Shown: in pieces, positions 26,701 to 34,920 of the stretch
Layout of the letters: the number at the start of each line of letters is the position of its first letter
Numbering within the stretch: position 1 is the stretch's first letter
NCBI GenBank assembly: GCA_020444165.1
Contig: JAHLLK010000038.1
Coordinates: 1-53,973, forward strand
Direction of reading: 5' to 3'
Length of the DNA: 53,973 nucleotides
Origin: Deltaproteobacteria bacterium
GTDB lineage: Bacteria; Desulfobacterota; Desulfarculia; Desulfarculales; Desulfarculaceae
Notes under the pieces: model-generated
Databases searched by the model: none
What the model saw: only the letters and a program-made list of their open reading frames with translations
What the model was told of the DNA's origin: nothing
Program-made: the position numbers and the translations under genes

Positions 26701-26824
26701 CATCGAGGCCATCGAGGACAAGGATGGCTTCAACGTCCGCTCCGAGGATCTGGAGCTGCGCCTGCAAACCATGCGGTCCGAGGAAGGCTATTGGTTGGAC
26801 ACCGGCGTGTTCAAGGTGGTCTAG
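23738..26824 (+). CDS. srfB: SrfB-family actin/HSP70-fold ATPase
   Basis: The 1028-residue protein matches the virulence factor SrfB family in length and architecture. It carries the nucleotide-binding elements of the actin/HSP70 superfamily: phosphate-1 VDLVLDLGNSRTCGILVE (about 268), phosphate-2 ASLDVGGGTMDLAITTF (about 598), and an adenosine-like segment LLLLTGRPSRWPAVG (about 798). The first 260 residues are a family-specific helical part. No signal peptide is seen, so it is cytosolic. SrfB was named in Salmonella as an SsrB-regulated gene; its biochemical role is not established. ATG 23738 has GAGG seven bases upstream. Its TAG stop lies within the CTAG end of the following repeat element, which separates it from srfC. 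Confidence 0.85.
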   Translation: MRNVPEYRSLVSLIPGGVVQFLDFGLNLDAYRRLKLYFREEPRPAAEVTPEGLPFVLHCLEEDPEAGRLVDRLTREPGQEQYEISGQQAVEPYLDRWAPLPILRLQADRWPGDDRPKFERGPANWARAMLLADDDPASGYTHRLVLAFDTLVEERPENREPYFALSGEDVVANAQFALAHLERDNSWFLNQGWVDQWLKDLFTSHQMVKRRHRPFSPGEWPWVLYHLANYLTFLQILFGFAGRPGEEIKPVLPTFKVTDPSQATPVEVDLVLDLGNSRTCGILVETRAEALTNLNDSYLLQIRDLSRPLQVYEEPFETRVEFSEATFGNERLSRRSGRASEAFTWPSVVRVGPEAVRLASQSTGAEGHTGMSSPKRYLWDQRERRQQWRYNGVSAEGLREPPVTRGAFLQYINKEGTPLDAFRQEAGEIGDDPYLKRQSEQVAFEARFTRSSLMMFLLSEIIMHALVNINSPAQRGSREHSDLPRRLRRIILTVPTAMPLAEQRIFRRWARWAVNMVWRSLGWEAWLVDRRRPGSGPPPRQDYRLSPEIRCRWDEATCTQMVFLYNELAEKYQGDGQAFFRLLGRPRAATGGRPSLRVASLDVGGGTMDLAITTFEAEGDGSMAARLVPHQEFREGCNIAGDDVLAAVVEDHVLRDLKTALKKAGAAEPRKLLSDLFAGDRPRMTRQDRNLRGQVARQVLLPLALGLLAGYENTDLPRGNAVLGGKVAGFFAQGQTPPPEVLRYVENAAREAGARDFSLLDAPVRVHASELDATIRRVLGNALADLAELVHLYNCDLLLLTGRPSRWPAVGAALLAKLPVAPHRVLPMHRLQVGGWYPYADALGRIRDPKTTVVVGAILSALAEGHLEGFSFDTNRLGLKPTARHLGEMDLDGRIPHSKVWFQVDPDNPAELDQIRSHEVSFASPLAIGFRQLAVERWTTKRYYLLDFAGPQAVANAANRLPYRITLNHSYRADNKNPTEVRDEGVLAIEAIEDKDGFNVRSEDLELRLQTMRSEEGYWLDTGVFKVV

Positions 26825-26990
26825 GAGTGTGTCGGAGAAACGGGGAGATGTGGGGGGAAACCCCTTTCCCCAAAAAAACTTCATATTTTACGAGGTCTTG
26901 AGCAACAGGATTCTTCAAGCCGGGATTCCCGTGGAATGTGGGGAATTGGTGAAAAACAGCCAGGGTAGGGTTACTTCGACACACTCCTAG
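26821..26990 (-). mobile_element. 170-bp MITE-like element between srfB and srfC
   Basis: The ends are perfect 14-bp terminal inverted repeats, CTAGGAGTGTGTCG (26821-26834) and CGACACACTCCTAG (26977-26990). The outer CTAG may be a duplicated 4-bp target (YTAR type), leaving GAGTGTGTCG as the element end. Inside, GGGGAAA-CCCC-TTTCCCC forms a hairpin, followed by AAAAAAACTTCATATTTTACGAGG, which recurs inverted at 540-565. No transposase frame is present. The left CTAG contains the srfB stop codon, so the insertion lies exactly at the gene end and lengthens an otherwise compact operon. Confidence 0.75.
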
Positions 26991-27012
26991 CAGGAATATA
27001 CTGAGGAGAAAA

Positions 27013-29718
27013 ATGTACCCCGAAGATGAAGAACTGGCCGGACGCTGCCTGGACCTGGCCGAGGTGGCCCGGGAAGCCGGGTCCTGGGTGGCCGACAACC
27101 GCGCCCTGGTGTTGAGCGAGGCCGATCTCCTGGCCAAGGACCTGGGCCAGGCCGCGCGCCTGTTCCAGAAATACGCCGTGGCCGCCCGCCGGAAGATGTG
27201 CGTGGGCATCTTCGGCCCCAGCCAGGCCGGCAAATCCTATCTGGTCTCCAGCCTGGGCAAGGACGAGGCCGGCTCGCTGTTGACCGACTTCGCCGGGCAA
27301 AAGGTGAATTTCCTCAAGGAGATAAACCCCCGGGGCGGCAAGGAGTCCACCGGCCTGGTCACCCGCTTCACCACCAGCCGCCGGGAGGGCCTGCCGTCGG
27401 GTTACCCGGTGCACCTGCGGCTTCTCGGCGAGGGCGACCTGGTGAAGATCCTGGCCAACTCCTATTACGAGGACTTCATCCACAAGGACGCCCTGTCCCC
27501 GGAAATCATCAAGGAGACCCTGGACGCCCTGTCCGCCCGCAAGAGCCCCAACCTGGTGGGCCGCCTGACCAGGGACGACCTCCTGGAGGTGCAGGCCTAT
27601 CTGGCCGCCAACTTCCCGGACCGGGAGGCGGTGCGCACCCTGGAGCGGGTGTTCTGGCCCACGGCCGTGGAGCTGGCCCCCTGGCTGGAGAGCAAGGACC
27701 GGGCCCGGCTCCTGGGCCTGGTGTGGTACGGTGCGGAAGCCTTCAGCGAGCTGTACCGCCAGCTCTACCGCATCCTGGAGCAGTTGGACTTCGCCGCCGA
27801 GGTGGCCGCGCCGCTGGCCGCCCTGTTGCCCCGGGAAGACCCCCAGACCGAGAAGCCCCTCAGCATCATCGACGTGGCCACCTGGCAGGACCAGCTGGGG
27901 GAGGATGGCCCGCGCCTGAACCTCAGCACCACCGACGGCCGGCGCCAGGTGGAGGTGAGCCGCTCCCTGGCCACGGCGCTGATCGCCGAGGTTAGCATGT
28001 TCATGGCCAGCCGCACCGCGCCGTTTTTGCAGCACACCGACCTCTTGGACTTCCCGGGTTACCGCTCCCGCCTGAAGTACAAGGACCTGGCCGCCACCCT
28101 GGCTGACGAAGCGGTGGTGCGCCGGCTGTTCGTGCGCGGCAAGGTGGCCTATCTCTTCCAGCGCTACTGCGCCGAGGGCGAGCTGACCGGCATGCTGTTG
28201 TGCGTGGACGAGGGGCCGCAAGAGGTGCAGACCCTGCCCGGGGTCATCGAGGAATGGGTCAAGGAGAGCCACGGCCCCACCCCGGACAAACGCACCGGGG
28301 TGGAAAAGAGCCTGTTCCTGGTGCTGACCAAGATGGATCTCCATTTCAGCGAGGCCGAAGGCTCCACGGGAGACGTGAGTCAGCGCTGGTCCACCCGCCT
28401 GCAAACCTCCCTGCTGGACTACTTTGGCAAGGGGCCGGAGTGGCCCCTGCGCTGGGACAAGCGGGGGCCGTTCAACAACCTGTTCTGGCTGCGGAACACC
28501 AGCTTTCACGTGCCGGGTTACTTCAACTATGACTCCGCCTTGGCCGGCCAGGGGGTGTTCCGCGAGACCGGAGTGCGCGGGGACATGGCCGATTACCTGG
28601 CCCGGCTGCGCGAGGGGTTTTTGGCCAACGAGGACGTGCGCCGCCACTTCGCGGACCCGGCCCGGGCCTGGGACGCGGCGCTCACCATCGGCGATGGGGG
28701 CGTGGGCTATCTGCGGGAAAAGCTGGAGCCCATCTGCCGGCCGGAGATCAAGCGCCGCCAGATCCGGGCCCGGCTGGCCGAGGAGCTGGCCCACCTGACG
28801 GCCAAGCTGACGCCCTACTACAAGAGCGGGGACAAGGAGGCCGAACTCCGCAAGAAAGCCGAGCTGGGCCGCCGCCTGAGCGGCTTTCTGGCCGCCTGCG
28901 CCCAGGCCCAGCGCTTTGGCGAGCTCCTGACCGGGCTGATGGTGACCGACTCCGAGCTGTACGATCTCTATTTCCAAACCGAGAGCTATGGCGACGCCGC
29001 GGCCGAGGCCACGGCCGAGAGCCCGGCCGCCCCGCCGGAGCCGCCCCCCCTGGTGGGGGAGACCGTGTTGGCCGACGACCTCCTGCGCAAGCTGTTCCAA
29101 GGCTCCCCGGCCGGCTCGCCGGCCACCCCGGCTCCGGGCGTCCCGGCCCAGCCGGCCTATCGCGACGAGACCGCGCGCTTTTGCAAGGTCATCGGGCAGT
29201 TCTGGGTGGCCCGGCTCTTCGCCCTGGCCGGCGACCAGGCCCTGCAAAGCTATTTCAGCCCCAGCCAGCCCTGGGAAGCCAACGCCCTGGTCCATGAGCT
29301 GATCCAGGCGGCCGAACGCCTGGGGGTGTGGGCGCAGATGGAGGAGGATCTCCGCCAGGCCGCTGGTTACCGCAACCTAAGCCGCGACAAGCTGATCTGG
29401 AAGCAGGCCAGCCGGGCGGCCCACGCCCTGAACGATTTCGTGGCCTGGCTGGGCCTGGACCCCCGCGCGGCCAGCCGGGAGGCCCGCACCGTGCCGGTGG
29501 GGGACAATCGGCTGGTGGTGTTCGAGCCTCCGCCGGAACTTATTGGTTTGCCAGAGCTTTCCGAGACCCAGTCCCCCTTTGAAGAGCCTTACATCCTGGG
29601 GTGGATGGCGGCTTTTTTCCATCTGATGATGAAAAATGTAGACTTTGACAGCGATACCGCCGTCGATTTAGGGCAGAACCAACGCTTGGGCGACCTGCTC
29701 GCGCGGATGACCGTCTGA
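27013..29718 (+). CDS. srfC: SrfC-family GTPase-like protein
   Basis: The 901-residue protein follows srfB as in srfABC loci. It has a P-loop GIFGPSQAGKSYLVSSLG (about 65), a G3-like LLDFPGYRSR (about 343) and a G4-like LTKMDLHF (about 437), which together indicate a GTPase domain of the large dynamin- or septin-like kind. A helical region follows, then an Ala/Pro-rich linker near 660-720 and a C-terminal helical domain. No membrane helix is seen. It probably uses GTP to work with SrfB. ATG 27013 has GAGGAG seven bases upstream and lies just after the repeat element. Confidence 0.83.
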   Translation: MYPEDEELAGRCLDLAEVAREAGSWVADNRALVLSEADLLAKDLGQAARLFQKYAVAARRKMCVGIFGPSQAGKSYLVSSLGKDEAGSLLTDFAGQKVNFLKEINPRGGKESTGLVTRFTTSRREGLPSGYPVHLRLLGEGDLVKILANSYYEDFIHKDALSPEIIKETLDALSARKSPNLVGRLTRDDLLEVQAYLAANFPDREAVRTLERVFWPTAVELAPWLESKDRARLLGLVWYGAEAFSELYRQLYRILEQLDFAAEVAAPLAALLPREDPQTEKPLSIIDVATWQDQLGEDGPRLNLSTTDGRRQVEVSRSLATALIAEVSMFMASRTAPFLQHTDLLDFPGYRSRLKYKDLAATLADEAVVRRLFVRGKVAYLFQRYCAEGELTGMLLCVDEGPQEVQTLPGVIEEWVKESHGPTPDKRTGVEKSLFLVLTKMDLHFSEAEGSTGDVSQRWSTRLQTSLLDYFGKGPEWPLRWDKRGPFNNLFWLRNTSFHVPGYFNYDSALAGQGVFRETGVRGDMADYLARLREGFLANEDVRRHFADPARAWDAALTIGDGGVGYLREKLEPICRPEIKRRQIRARLAEELAHLTAKLTPYYKSGDKEAELRKKAELGRRLSGFLAACAQAQRFGELLTGLMVTDSELYDLYFQTESYGDAAAEATAESPAAPPEPPPLVGETVLADDLLRKLFQGSPAGSPATPAPGVPAQPAYRDETARFCKVIGQFWVARLFALAGDQALQSYFSPSQPWEANALVHELIQAAERLGVWAQMEEDLRQAAGYRNLSRDKLIWKQASRAAHALNDFVAWLGLDPRAASREARTVPVGDNRLVVFEPPPELIGLPELSETQSPFEEPYILGWMAAFFHLMMKNVDFDSDTAVDLGQNQRLGDLLARMTV

Positions 29719-29745
29719 GGCCGTATCCAGGGGGGAGGAATCCAG

Positions 29746-30786
29746 TTGAAGGTCAGCACCTACCGGGGCCAGGAGCCGGGCACGGCCATCGTCGAGGTTC
29801 GGGGGGTGGATCCGGCCGTGGACCCGGCCGGGGTCCGGTTTTCCATCCACAGCCAACTGCACAACTTCCTGGGTCCCCAGGGCTGGCAGGGCAGCGAGGC
29901 CAAACTCAGCGCCCTGCGGGTGGAGCCCCTGTTGGACGGCCTGCAACTCCACCTGGGGCCGGAAGCGGTGGACCGCCTGGATTCGGGCACCTACGTGTTC
30001 AAGCTGTTCCTGGGCTCCGCGGCCGGGGTGGCCGTCGGCATGGGCTGGCACAACATCCCGCCCAGCCCGGCCCGGGACCGCAGCAGTATGCCCGACCCGC
30101 CGCACCCCTCGGCCGAACCCCCCGCTCCCCCCGCCGCGGCTGACCCGCCGCCGCCCCGTCGGGCCACCCCCCCGCCGCCGCCGGGCTGGCGCCCCGACCT
30201 GCCGCCCCCAGGCCTGGTGGAAGTGGCGATCCCGCCGGCCGACGAGGTCTTGCCAACCACCCGCGCGGCCCGTTCCGGCGGCGCGGGTTGGGGGTGGTTC
30301 CTCGGGGTGGCGCTCCTGGGGCTGGTTTTGGCCGGCGGGGGCTGGTGGGGCTGGCGGGCCGGCTGGTTCTCGCCCCCGGCGCCCCCGGCCCACACTCCGA
30401 CTCCCCTGGAGCAGGCCCGACAGGACCTGGGCCGCCAGATGCCCCCCCCGGCCGCCCTGGCCGCGGGCAAGGCCCTGTGGGGCCGCATGGAGACGGCGGA
30501 CGCGGCCTTTTTATATCTGGAGTACGCGGCCATGGCCGGCCAGGGCGAAGCGGCGTTGTTGGTGGGCGAGTTCTTCGACCCCGGGGACAAGAATCCCGCG
30601 GGCAGCATCATCAAGGACCCGGCCGAAGCCCGGGAGTGGTACCTGAAGGCCCGGGCCGCCGGCATTGCCGAAGCCGCGGCCCGCCTGACCGATTTGCGGG
30701 CCGCCGTGGCGCGCCAGGCGGCCGCGGGCGACGCCCGGGCCCAGGATCTCTTGACCCGCTGGCAACCCGCGGCGGAAAAGGAATGA
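29746..30786 (+). CDS. Membrane-anchored protein with SEL1-like repeats
   Basis: The 346-residue product has an N-terminal globular cytosolic domain (about 1-110, beta-rich), a long Pro-rich linker (about 110-175), one membrane helix (about 180-203, WGWFLGVALLGLVLAGGGWWGW), and a periplasmic part whose AAFLYLEYAAMAGQGEAALLVGEFF and AREWYLKARAAGIAEAAARL resemble SEL1/TPR-like units. SEL1 repeats mediate protein-protein contacts. I use TTG 29746 because GGGGGGAGGAA lies five bases upstream and no ATG fits. It is 27 bases after srfC, and its TGA overlaps the next ATG, so it belongs to the operon. Confidence 0.72.
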   Translation: MKVSTYRGQEPGTAIVEVRGVDPAVDPAGVRFSIHSQLHNFLGPQGWQGSEAKLSALRVEPLLDGLQLHLGPEAVDRLDSGTYVFKLFLGSAAGVAVGMGWHNIPPSPARDRSSMPDPPHPSAEPPAPPAAADPPPPRRATPPPPPGWRPDLPPPGLVEVAIPPADEVLPTTRAARSGGAGWGWFLGVALLGLVLAGGGWWGWRAGWFSPPAPPAHTPTPLEQARQDLGRQMPPPAALAAGKALWGRMETADAAFLYLEYAAMAGQGEAALLVGEFFDPGDKNPAGSIIKDPAEAREWYLKARAAGIAEAAARLTDLRAAVARQAAAGDARAQDLLTRWQPAAEKE

Positions 30787-32909
30787 GCATGGAGCACAAG
30801 TCTCGGCCCTGGGCTGGCACCCTCTGGTTGACCCTGGTTCTTTGCGGCCTGACCTGGCTGGCCCCGGGCTTGGCCCCGGCCGGGGCCGCGGAGCGCCGTC
30901 CCTTGCTCCTGGCCGGCAAGAAGACGCTGTTCCAGCGGGTCATCACCCATCCCGGGGCGCGGTTGCACCAGGCGCCCGGCGCCCAACCGGGGACGGGGTC
31001 CAGCGTGATCAAACCTTTCACCGTGTACTACGTGTACGACCGCAGGAGGGTGGAGGGTCAGGAGTGGGTGGAGGTGGGTCCGGCCACCAACGCCGCCGCC
31101 GGCTGGGTGGCGGACCAGCTCACCACCCCCTGGAAGCAGGCCCTGACTCTCCTGTTCAGCGAGCGCACGGGACGCCAGCCGGTGTTGTTCTTCCAGAGCC
31201 GCCAGGCCTTGGACCAGGTGGCCCGGGATGCCGACCCGCGGGCCGCGAGCAGCCGGCTGGCCTTTGAGTTCGCGGCCAGGGCCGGCAAGCCCGCCCCGGC
31301 CGGTTTCCCGGTCCTGGCCATGGAGCCCTCGGCCAAGGCGGTTTCGGCCAAGCGCTTCTATCTCATGCCCATTCTGGCCAGCGAGGAGCCCTATGAGGGG
31401 GTGAAGTTCCTGGAGGTGGCCTGCCTGGATCCCGGCAACCCGGGCCGGCCGGCCACGCCAGCCGCGGCGGCTCCGGCCGCCAGCGGGCCGGCCGCGGACA
31501 AGGCTCCGGCCGGGCCCGCGGGGGGGCCGCCGGCCAACCTGCACAACCAGCGCACGGGCATTGTGTTCGTCATCGACACCACCATCTCCATGGGGCCCTA
31601 CCTTGAGCGGGTGCACCAGGTGGTGCGCCGGGTGTTCGACGACGTAGCCAAGGCCGGGCTCGCGGACAAGGTGGCCTTTGGCATGGTGGCCTTCCGCAGC
31701 AACCTCCAGGCCACACCGGGCCTGGAGTACGTCACCCGCGTCATCAGCGATCTCAAGGACGGCGCCCAGCGGGCCCTGCTGGAGCGGGACTTGGCCCAGG
31801 TCGGCGAGGCCAAGGTGTCCAGCCACTCCTTTAACGAGGACGCCTTTGCCGGGCTCAAGACCGCCTTGCAGGACCTTTCCTGGCAGCCCTATGCCTCGCG
31901 TCTGGTGCTTTTGATCAGCGACGCCGGGGCGCTGCGCAACGACGATCCCCTGTCCGGCACCGGCCTGAACGAGAACGAGGTGGCCGACCTGGCCCGCAGC
32001 CAGGGCATCAAGATCCTGGCCCTGCACTTGAAGACCCCGGCCGGCCTGGCCCATGACCGCAACAACCATGCCTATGCCGAGGAGCAGTACCGCGCCCTGA
32101 CCAAGCAGGACGACCAGACCCTGGGCCAGCTCTACTTTCCCATCCAAGCCGGCGGCGCCGACCGGGGGGTGGCCAGCTTCGGCCAGGTGGTGGAAACCGC
32201 CTCGGCCGGCATGGTGCGCATGGTGGCAGCCACGGCCAAGGGCGAGACCCTGCCCCCGCCGCCCCCGCCGGCGGCCGCCCCGGCCTCCCCGGCCAAGGCT
32301 CCGGCCGCCACCCCGGCCCCGCCCGACCCGGTGCAGGAGATGCAGCGGAAAATCGCGGCCCTGGGCTATGCCATGCAGCTGGAGTTCCTGGGCCAGCGGG
32401 ACCAGGTGCGCGCCCCGGAAGTGCGCCAGGCCTATGTGGCGGACATGGATTTGGCCGCCCCAACCCAGAAGCCCAACTTCGTCATCGCGGTGCTCTTGAC
32501 CAAGAACCAGCTGAGCGATTTGCAGCAGCGGCTCAAGATCATCCTGGACAACGCCATTCACACCCACCAGACGGGATCCAAGGACTTTTTCCAGGGCATC
32601 CTCTCGGCCGCCACCCAGATGACCCGGGACCCCGCCGCCTTCAGCCGGGCGCCGGGGGCCAACCTGCGGCAATTGGGCGTCCTGGGGGAGTTCCTGGAGG
32701 ACCTGCCCTACAAAAGCTCGGTGCAGCGCATGACCGAGGAGCATTGGTACAGCATGAGCGTGGGCGAGCAGGCGGCCTTCATAGCCGAGCTGCGCTCCAA
32801 GATCCAGCGCTACGCCGAGTACCACGACGACCGGGACAACTGGGAGGACTTCGGCGGGGGCAATCCCGGTGACGCGGTGTACCGGGTGCCCTTGGCCATG
32901 CTGCCCTGA
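30783..32909 (+). CDS. Exported von Willebrand factor A domain protein
   Basis: The 708-residue protein has a signal peptide (hydrophobic core LWLTLVLCGLTWLAPGL, cleavage near PAGAAE at about residue 35), an SH3-like domain at about 45-125, and a Pro/Ala-rich linker. A vWA domain starts near 258 with GIVFVIDTTISMGPYLERV, where DTTIS is a complete DxTxS-type MIDAS motif and LISDAGALRNDD carries the distal acidic residue. A C-terminal helical domain follows from about 515. The vWA sequence resembles that of PpkA-like proteins of secretion loci. It likely binds a partner through a bound metal in the periplasm. The start overlaps the previous stop (ATGA); ATG 30789 is an alternative. Confidence 0.8.
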   Translation: MSMEHKSRPWAGTLWLTLVLCGLTWLAPGLAPAGAAERRPLLLAGKKTLFQRVITHPGARLHQAPGAQPGTGSSVIKPFTVYYVYDRRRVEGQEWVEVGPATNAAAGWVADQLTTPWKQALTLLFSERTGRQPVLFFQSRQALDQVARDADPRAASSRLAFEFAARAGKPAPAGFPVLAMEPSAKAVSAKRFYLMPILASEEPYEGVKFLEVACLDPGNPGRPATPAAAAPAASGPAADKAPAGPAGGPPANLHNQRTGIVFVIDTTISMGPYLERVHQVVRRVFDDVAKAGLADKVAFGMVAFRSNLQATPGLEYVTRVISDLKDGAQRALLERDLAQVGEAKVSSHSFNEDAFAGLKTALQDLSWQPYASRLVLLISDAGALRNDDPLSGTGLNENEVADLARSQGIKILALHLKTPAGLAHDRNNHAYAEEQYRALTKQDDQTLGQLYFPIQAGGADRGVASFGQVVETASAGMVRMVAATAKGETLPPPPPPAAAPASPAKAPAATPAPPDPVQEMQRKIAALGYAMQLEFLGQRDQVRAPEVRQAYVADMDLAAPTQKPNFVIAVLLTKNQLSDLQQRLKIILDNAIHTHQTGSKDFFQGILSAATQMTRDPAAFSRAPGANLRQLGVLGEFLEDLPYKSSVQRMTEEHWYSMSVGEQAAFIAELRSKIQRYAEYHDDRDNWEDFGGGNPGDAVYRVPLAMLP

Positions 32910-32910
32910 C

Positions 32911-33693
32911 ATGAGCGCCTCGGGGGGAAACGCGCGGGCGCCGGAGGGGGCGGGGCGGAGCGGCCCCGCGCCGGAGGCCCTGTACCACCTGCGGGGCGTG
33001 GTCAAACGCCGCGCCCAGGGGCGGAGCTTCGTGCTGCAGGTGCCGGAGCTGACCATCACCCCGGGCGAGCGGGTGGCCCTGGTGGGGGTGAGCGGCTGCG
33101 GCAAGAGCACTCTCCTGGACCTCCTGGCCCTGGTCATCTGCCCGGACCGGGCCACGGAGTTCCGCTTCCAGCCCCCACCAGGGCCCGGCCTGGACGTGGC
33201 CGCGGCCTGGGCCGCCGGGGATCAGGACCGCCTGGCCCGGGCCCGCGGCGCCAGCCTGGGCTATGTGTTGCAGACCGGGGGGCTCCTGCCCTTTCTGAGC
33301 GTGCACGACAACATCGCCCTGACCCGCCGCCTCCTGGGTCTGCCGCGCCAGGGCCGGGTCCAGGCCCTGGCCGCCCAATTGGGCCTGGCCGGCCACCTGG
33401 GCAAGCGGCCGGACCAGCTCTCGGTGGGCGAACGCCAGCGGGTGGCCATTGCCCGGGCCATGGCCCACCAGCCGGCCGTGGTGCTGGCCGACGAGCCCAC
33501 CGCCTCCCTGGACCCCCTGCACGCCCGGCAGATCCTGCAACTTTTTGGTGACCTGGTGGCCCAAACCGGGGTCACCCTGGTGCTGGCCACCCACGACTGG
33601 CCGGCGGTCAAGGACGCCGGCTTCCGGGTCTTGAGCTTCCGCCTGACCGAGGACCCCACGGGGAAGGCCGTGGTGGCCCAGGTGAAGGGGTAG
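32911..33693 (+). CDS. ABC transporter ATP-binding protein (LolD/MacB-like)
   Basis: The 260-residue ATPase has Walker A VGVSGCGKSTLL (about 58-69), a Q-loop region near GYVLQTGGLLPFLSV, signature LSVGERQRVAIARA (about 170), Walker B AVVLADEPTASLDP (about 189) and the switch histidine in LATHDW. Length and the following FtsX-type permease place it in the LolD/MacB class, which uses ATP for mechanical work on periplasmic or lipoprotein substrates more than for small-molecule import. It lies one base after the vWA gene and three bases before the permease gene. Confidence 0.88.
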   Translation: MSASGGNARAPEGAGRSGPAPEALYHLRGVVKRRAQGRSFVLQVPELTITPGERVALVGVSGCGKSTLLDLLALVICPDRATEFRFQPPPGPGLDVAAAWAAGDQDRLARARGASLGYVLQTGGLLPFLSVHDNIALTRRLLGLPRQGRVQALAAQLGLAGHLGKRPDQLSVGERQRVAIARAMAHQPAVVLADEPTASLDPLHARQILQLFGDLVAQTGVTLVLATHDWPAVKDAGFRVLSFRLTEDPTGKAVVAQVKG

Positions 33694-33696
33694 GGC

Positions 33697-34920
33697 ATGG
33701 GCGGGAATCTCCGGGGATGGCGGCAGGTGTGCCGCTTGGGTCTGGCCGATTACTGGCACGAAAAGCTGCTGTCCTTGTGCGCCGTGTTGGGCCTGGCCGC
33801 GGTGCTCACCCCCCTGCTCCTCCTCTTGGGCATCAAATACGGGGTGATCGCGGCCCTGACCCAACGTCTGTTGGCCGATCCCCGCAATCTGGAGGTGGTG
33901 GCCGTGGGCAGCGGGCGCTATGACGCGGCCTGGTTCGCCCGGCTGGCCGCCCAGCCCGTGACCGCTTTCCTGCTGCCCCAGACCCGCGCCATCGCGGCCA
34001 CCATGCATCTGGTGAGCCCGGGCGCGGCCTCCCCGGTCTTGGTGGACCTCACCCCCAGCGCCCCCGGCGATCCTCTCCTGGCCCGCTGGGACCTGGCCGC
34101 CCCCGGCCCGCGCGAGGTGGTGCTCTCCTGGCCAGCGGCCCGTCGGGCCGGGGCGCGGGCCGGGGATCGGCTGGTGGGCCGGGTGGGCCGGGTGCAGGGT
34201 GGCCAACGCCAGGAGGGGCGGGTGCAATTGAAGGTAGTCGGGGTGCTGCCCCTGGAGGCCCAGGCCCGGGAAGCGGCTTACGTGCCGTTGCCTCTCCTGG
34301 AGGCCACCGAGGACTTCCGCGACGGCTTTGCCGTGCCGGCCCTGGGCTGGCCCGGGGAGGCCCGGCCCGCCGCGCCCCGGGTCTTTCCCAGCTTCCGGCT
34401 CTACGCCCGCGACCTGGACGCGGTGGGGGAGCTCAGGGATCAGCTCCTGGCCCAGGACATGGAAGTGCACACCCGGGCCGAGGAAATCGCCGCGGTCAAA
34501 AGCCTGGAGCAGGCCTTCAGCCTCATCTTCGGGCTGTTGGTGGCGGTGGCCGGGCTGGGCTGGTTCGCGGCGGCCCTGGCCAGCAACCTGGCCAATGTGC
34601 GGCGCAAGATGCGTCATCTGGGGGTGGCCCGTTTGCTGGGGTTTTTGACCCGCCATCTGGTGTGGTTCCCCATGGTGCAAGCCGGGATCACCAGCCTCTT
34701 GGGCGCCCTGGTGGCCCTGGGTCTTTACGAGGTGGTGGCCGTGGTCATCAACCAGCAGTTCAGCCCCCGGGTCTGCCCTGGCGAAGCGGTGTGCCGGCTT
34801 TTGCCCCGCCACGCCGTGGCGGTGTTGGGGCTCACCGTATTGGTGTCCCTGTTGGCCGCGGCGGCCGCGGCCTGGCGGGTGGCCCGCCTGGAACCGGCGG
34901 AGGTGTTGCGTGAGGTGTGA
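33697..34920 (+). CDS. FtsX/MacB-like ABC transporter permease
   Basis: The 407-residue protein has the FtsX-type layout: one N-terminal helix (about 24-50), a large periplasmic domain (about 50-265) and three C-terminal helices (about 270-296, 312-345, 368-394). The periplasmic domain is Ala/Arg-rich and resembles MacB-type domains only loosely. With the preceding ATPase it should form a mechanotransmitting ABC complex. Being inside the srf cluster, its likely clients are the exported or lipid-anchored products encoded around it. Its last 11 bases overlap the start of the next gene. Confidence 0.83.
   Translation: MGGNLRGWRQVCRLGLADYWHEKLLSLCAVLGLAAVLTPLLLLLGIKYGVIAALTQRLLADPRNLEVVAVGSGRYDAAWFARLAAQPVTAFLLPQTRAIAATMHLVSPGAASPVLVDLTPSAPGDPLLARWDLAAPGPREVVLSWPAARRAGARAGDRLVGRVGRVQGGQRQEGRVQLKVVGVLPLEAQAREAAYVPLPLLEATEDFRDGFAVPALGWPGEARPAAPRVFPSFRLYARDLDAVGELRDQLLAQDMEVHTRAEEIAAVKSLEQAFSLIFGLLVAVAGLGWFAAALASNLANVRRKMRHLGVARLLGFLTRHLVWFPMVQAGITSLLGALVALGLYEVVAVVINQQFSPRVCPGEAVCRLLPRHAVAVLGLTVLVSLLAAAAAAWRVARLEPAEVLREV

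Noticed and set aside
24428..26884. An 818-codon antisense frame inside srfB
   Set aside because: Same cause. The plus-strand frame carries the ATPase motifs and a proper ribosome site.
29991..33155. A 1054-codon antisense frame spanning several srf-cluster genes
   Set aside because: It crosses gene borders that are well supported on the plus strand and has a biased, low-information product.
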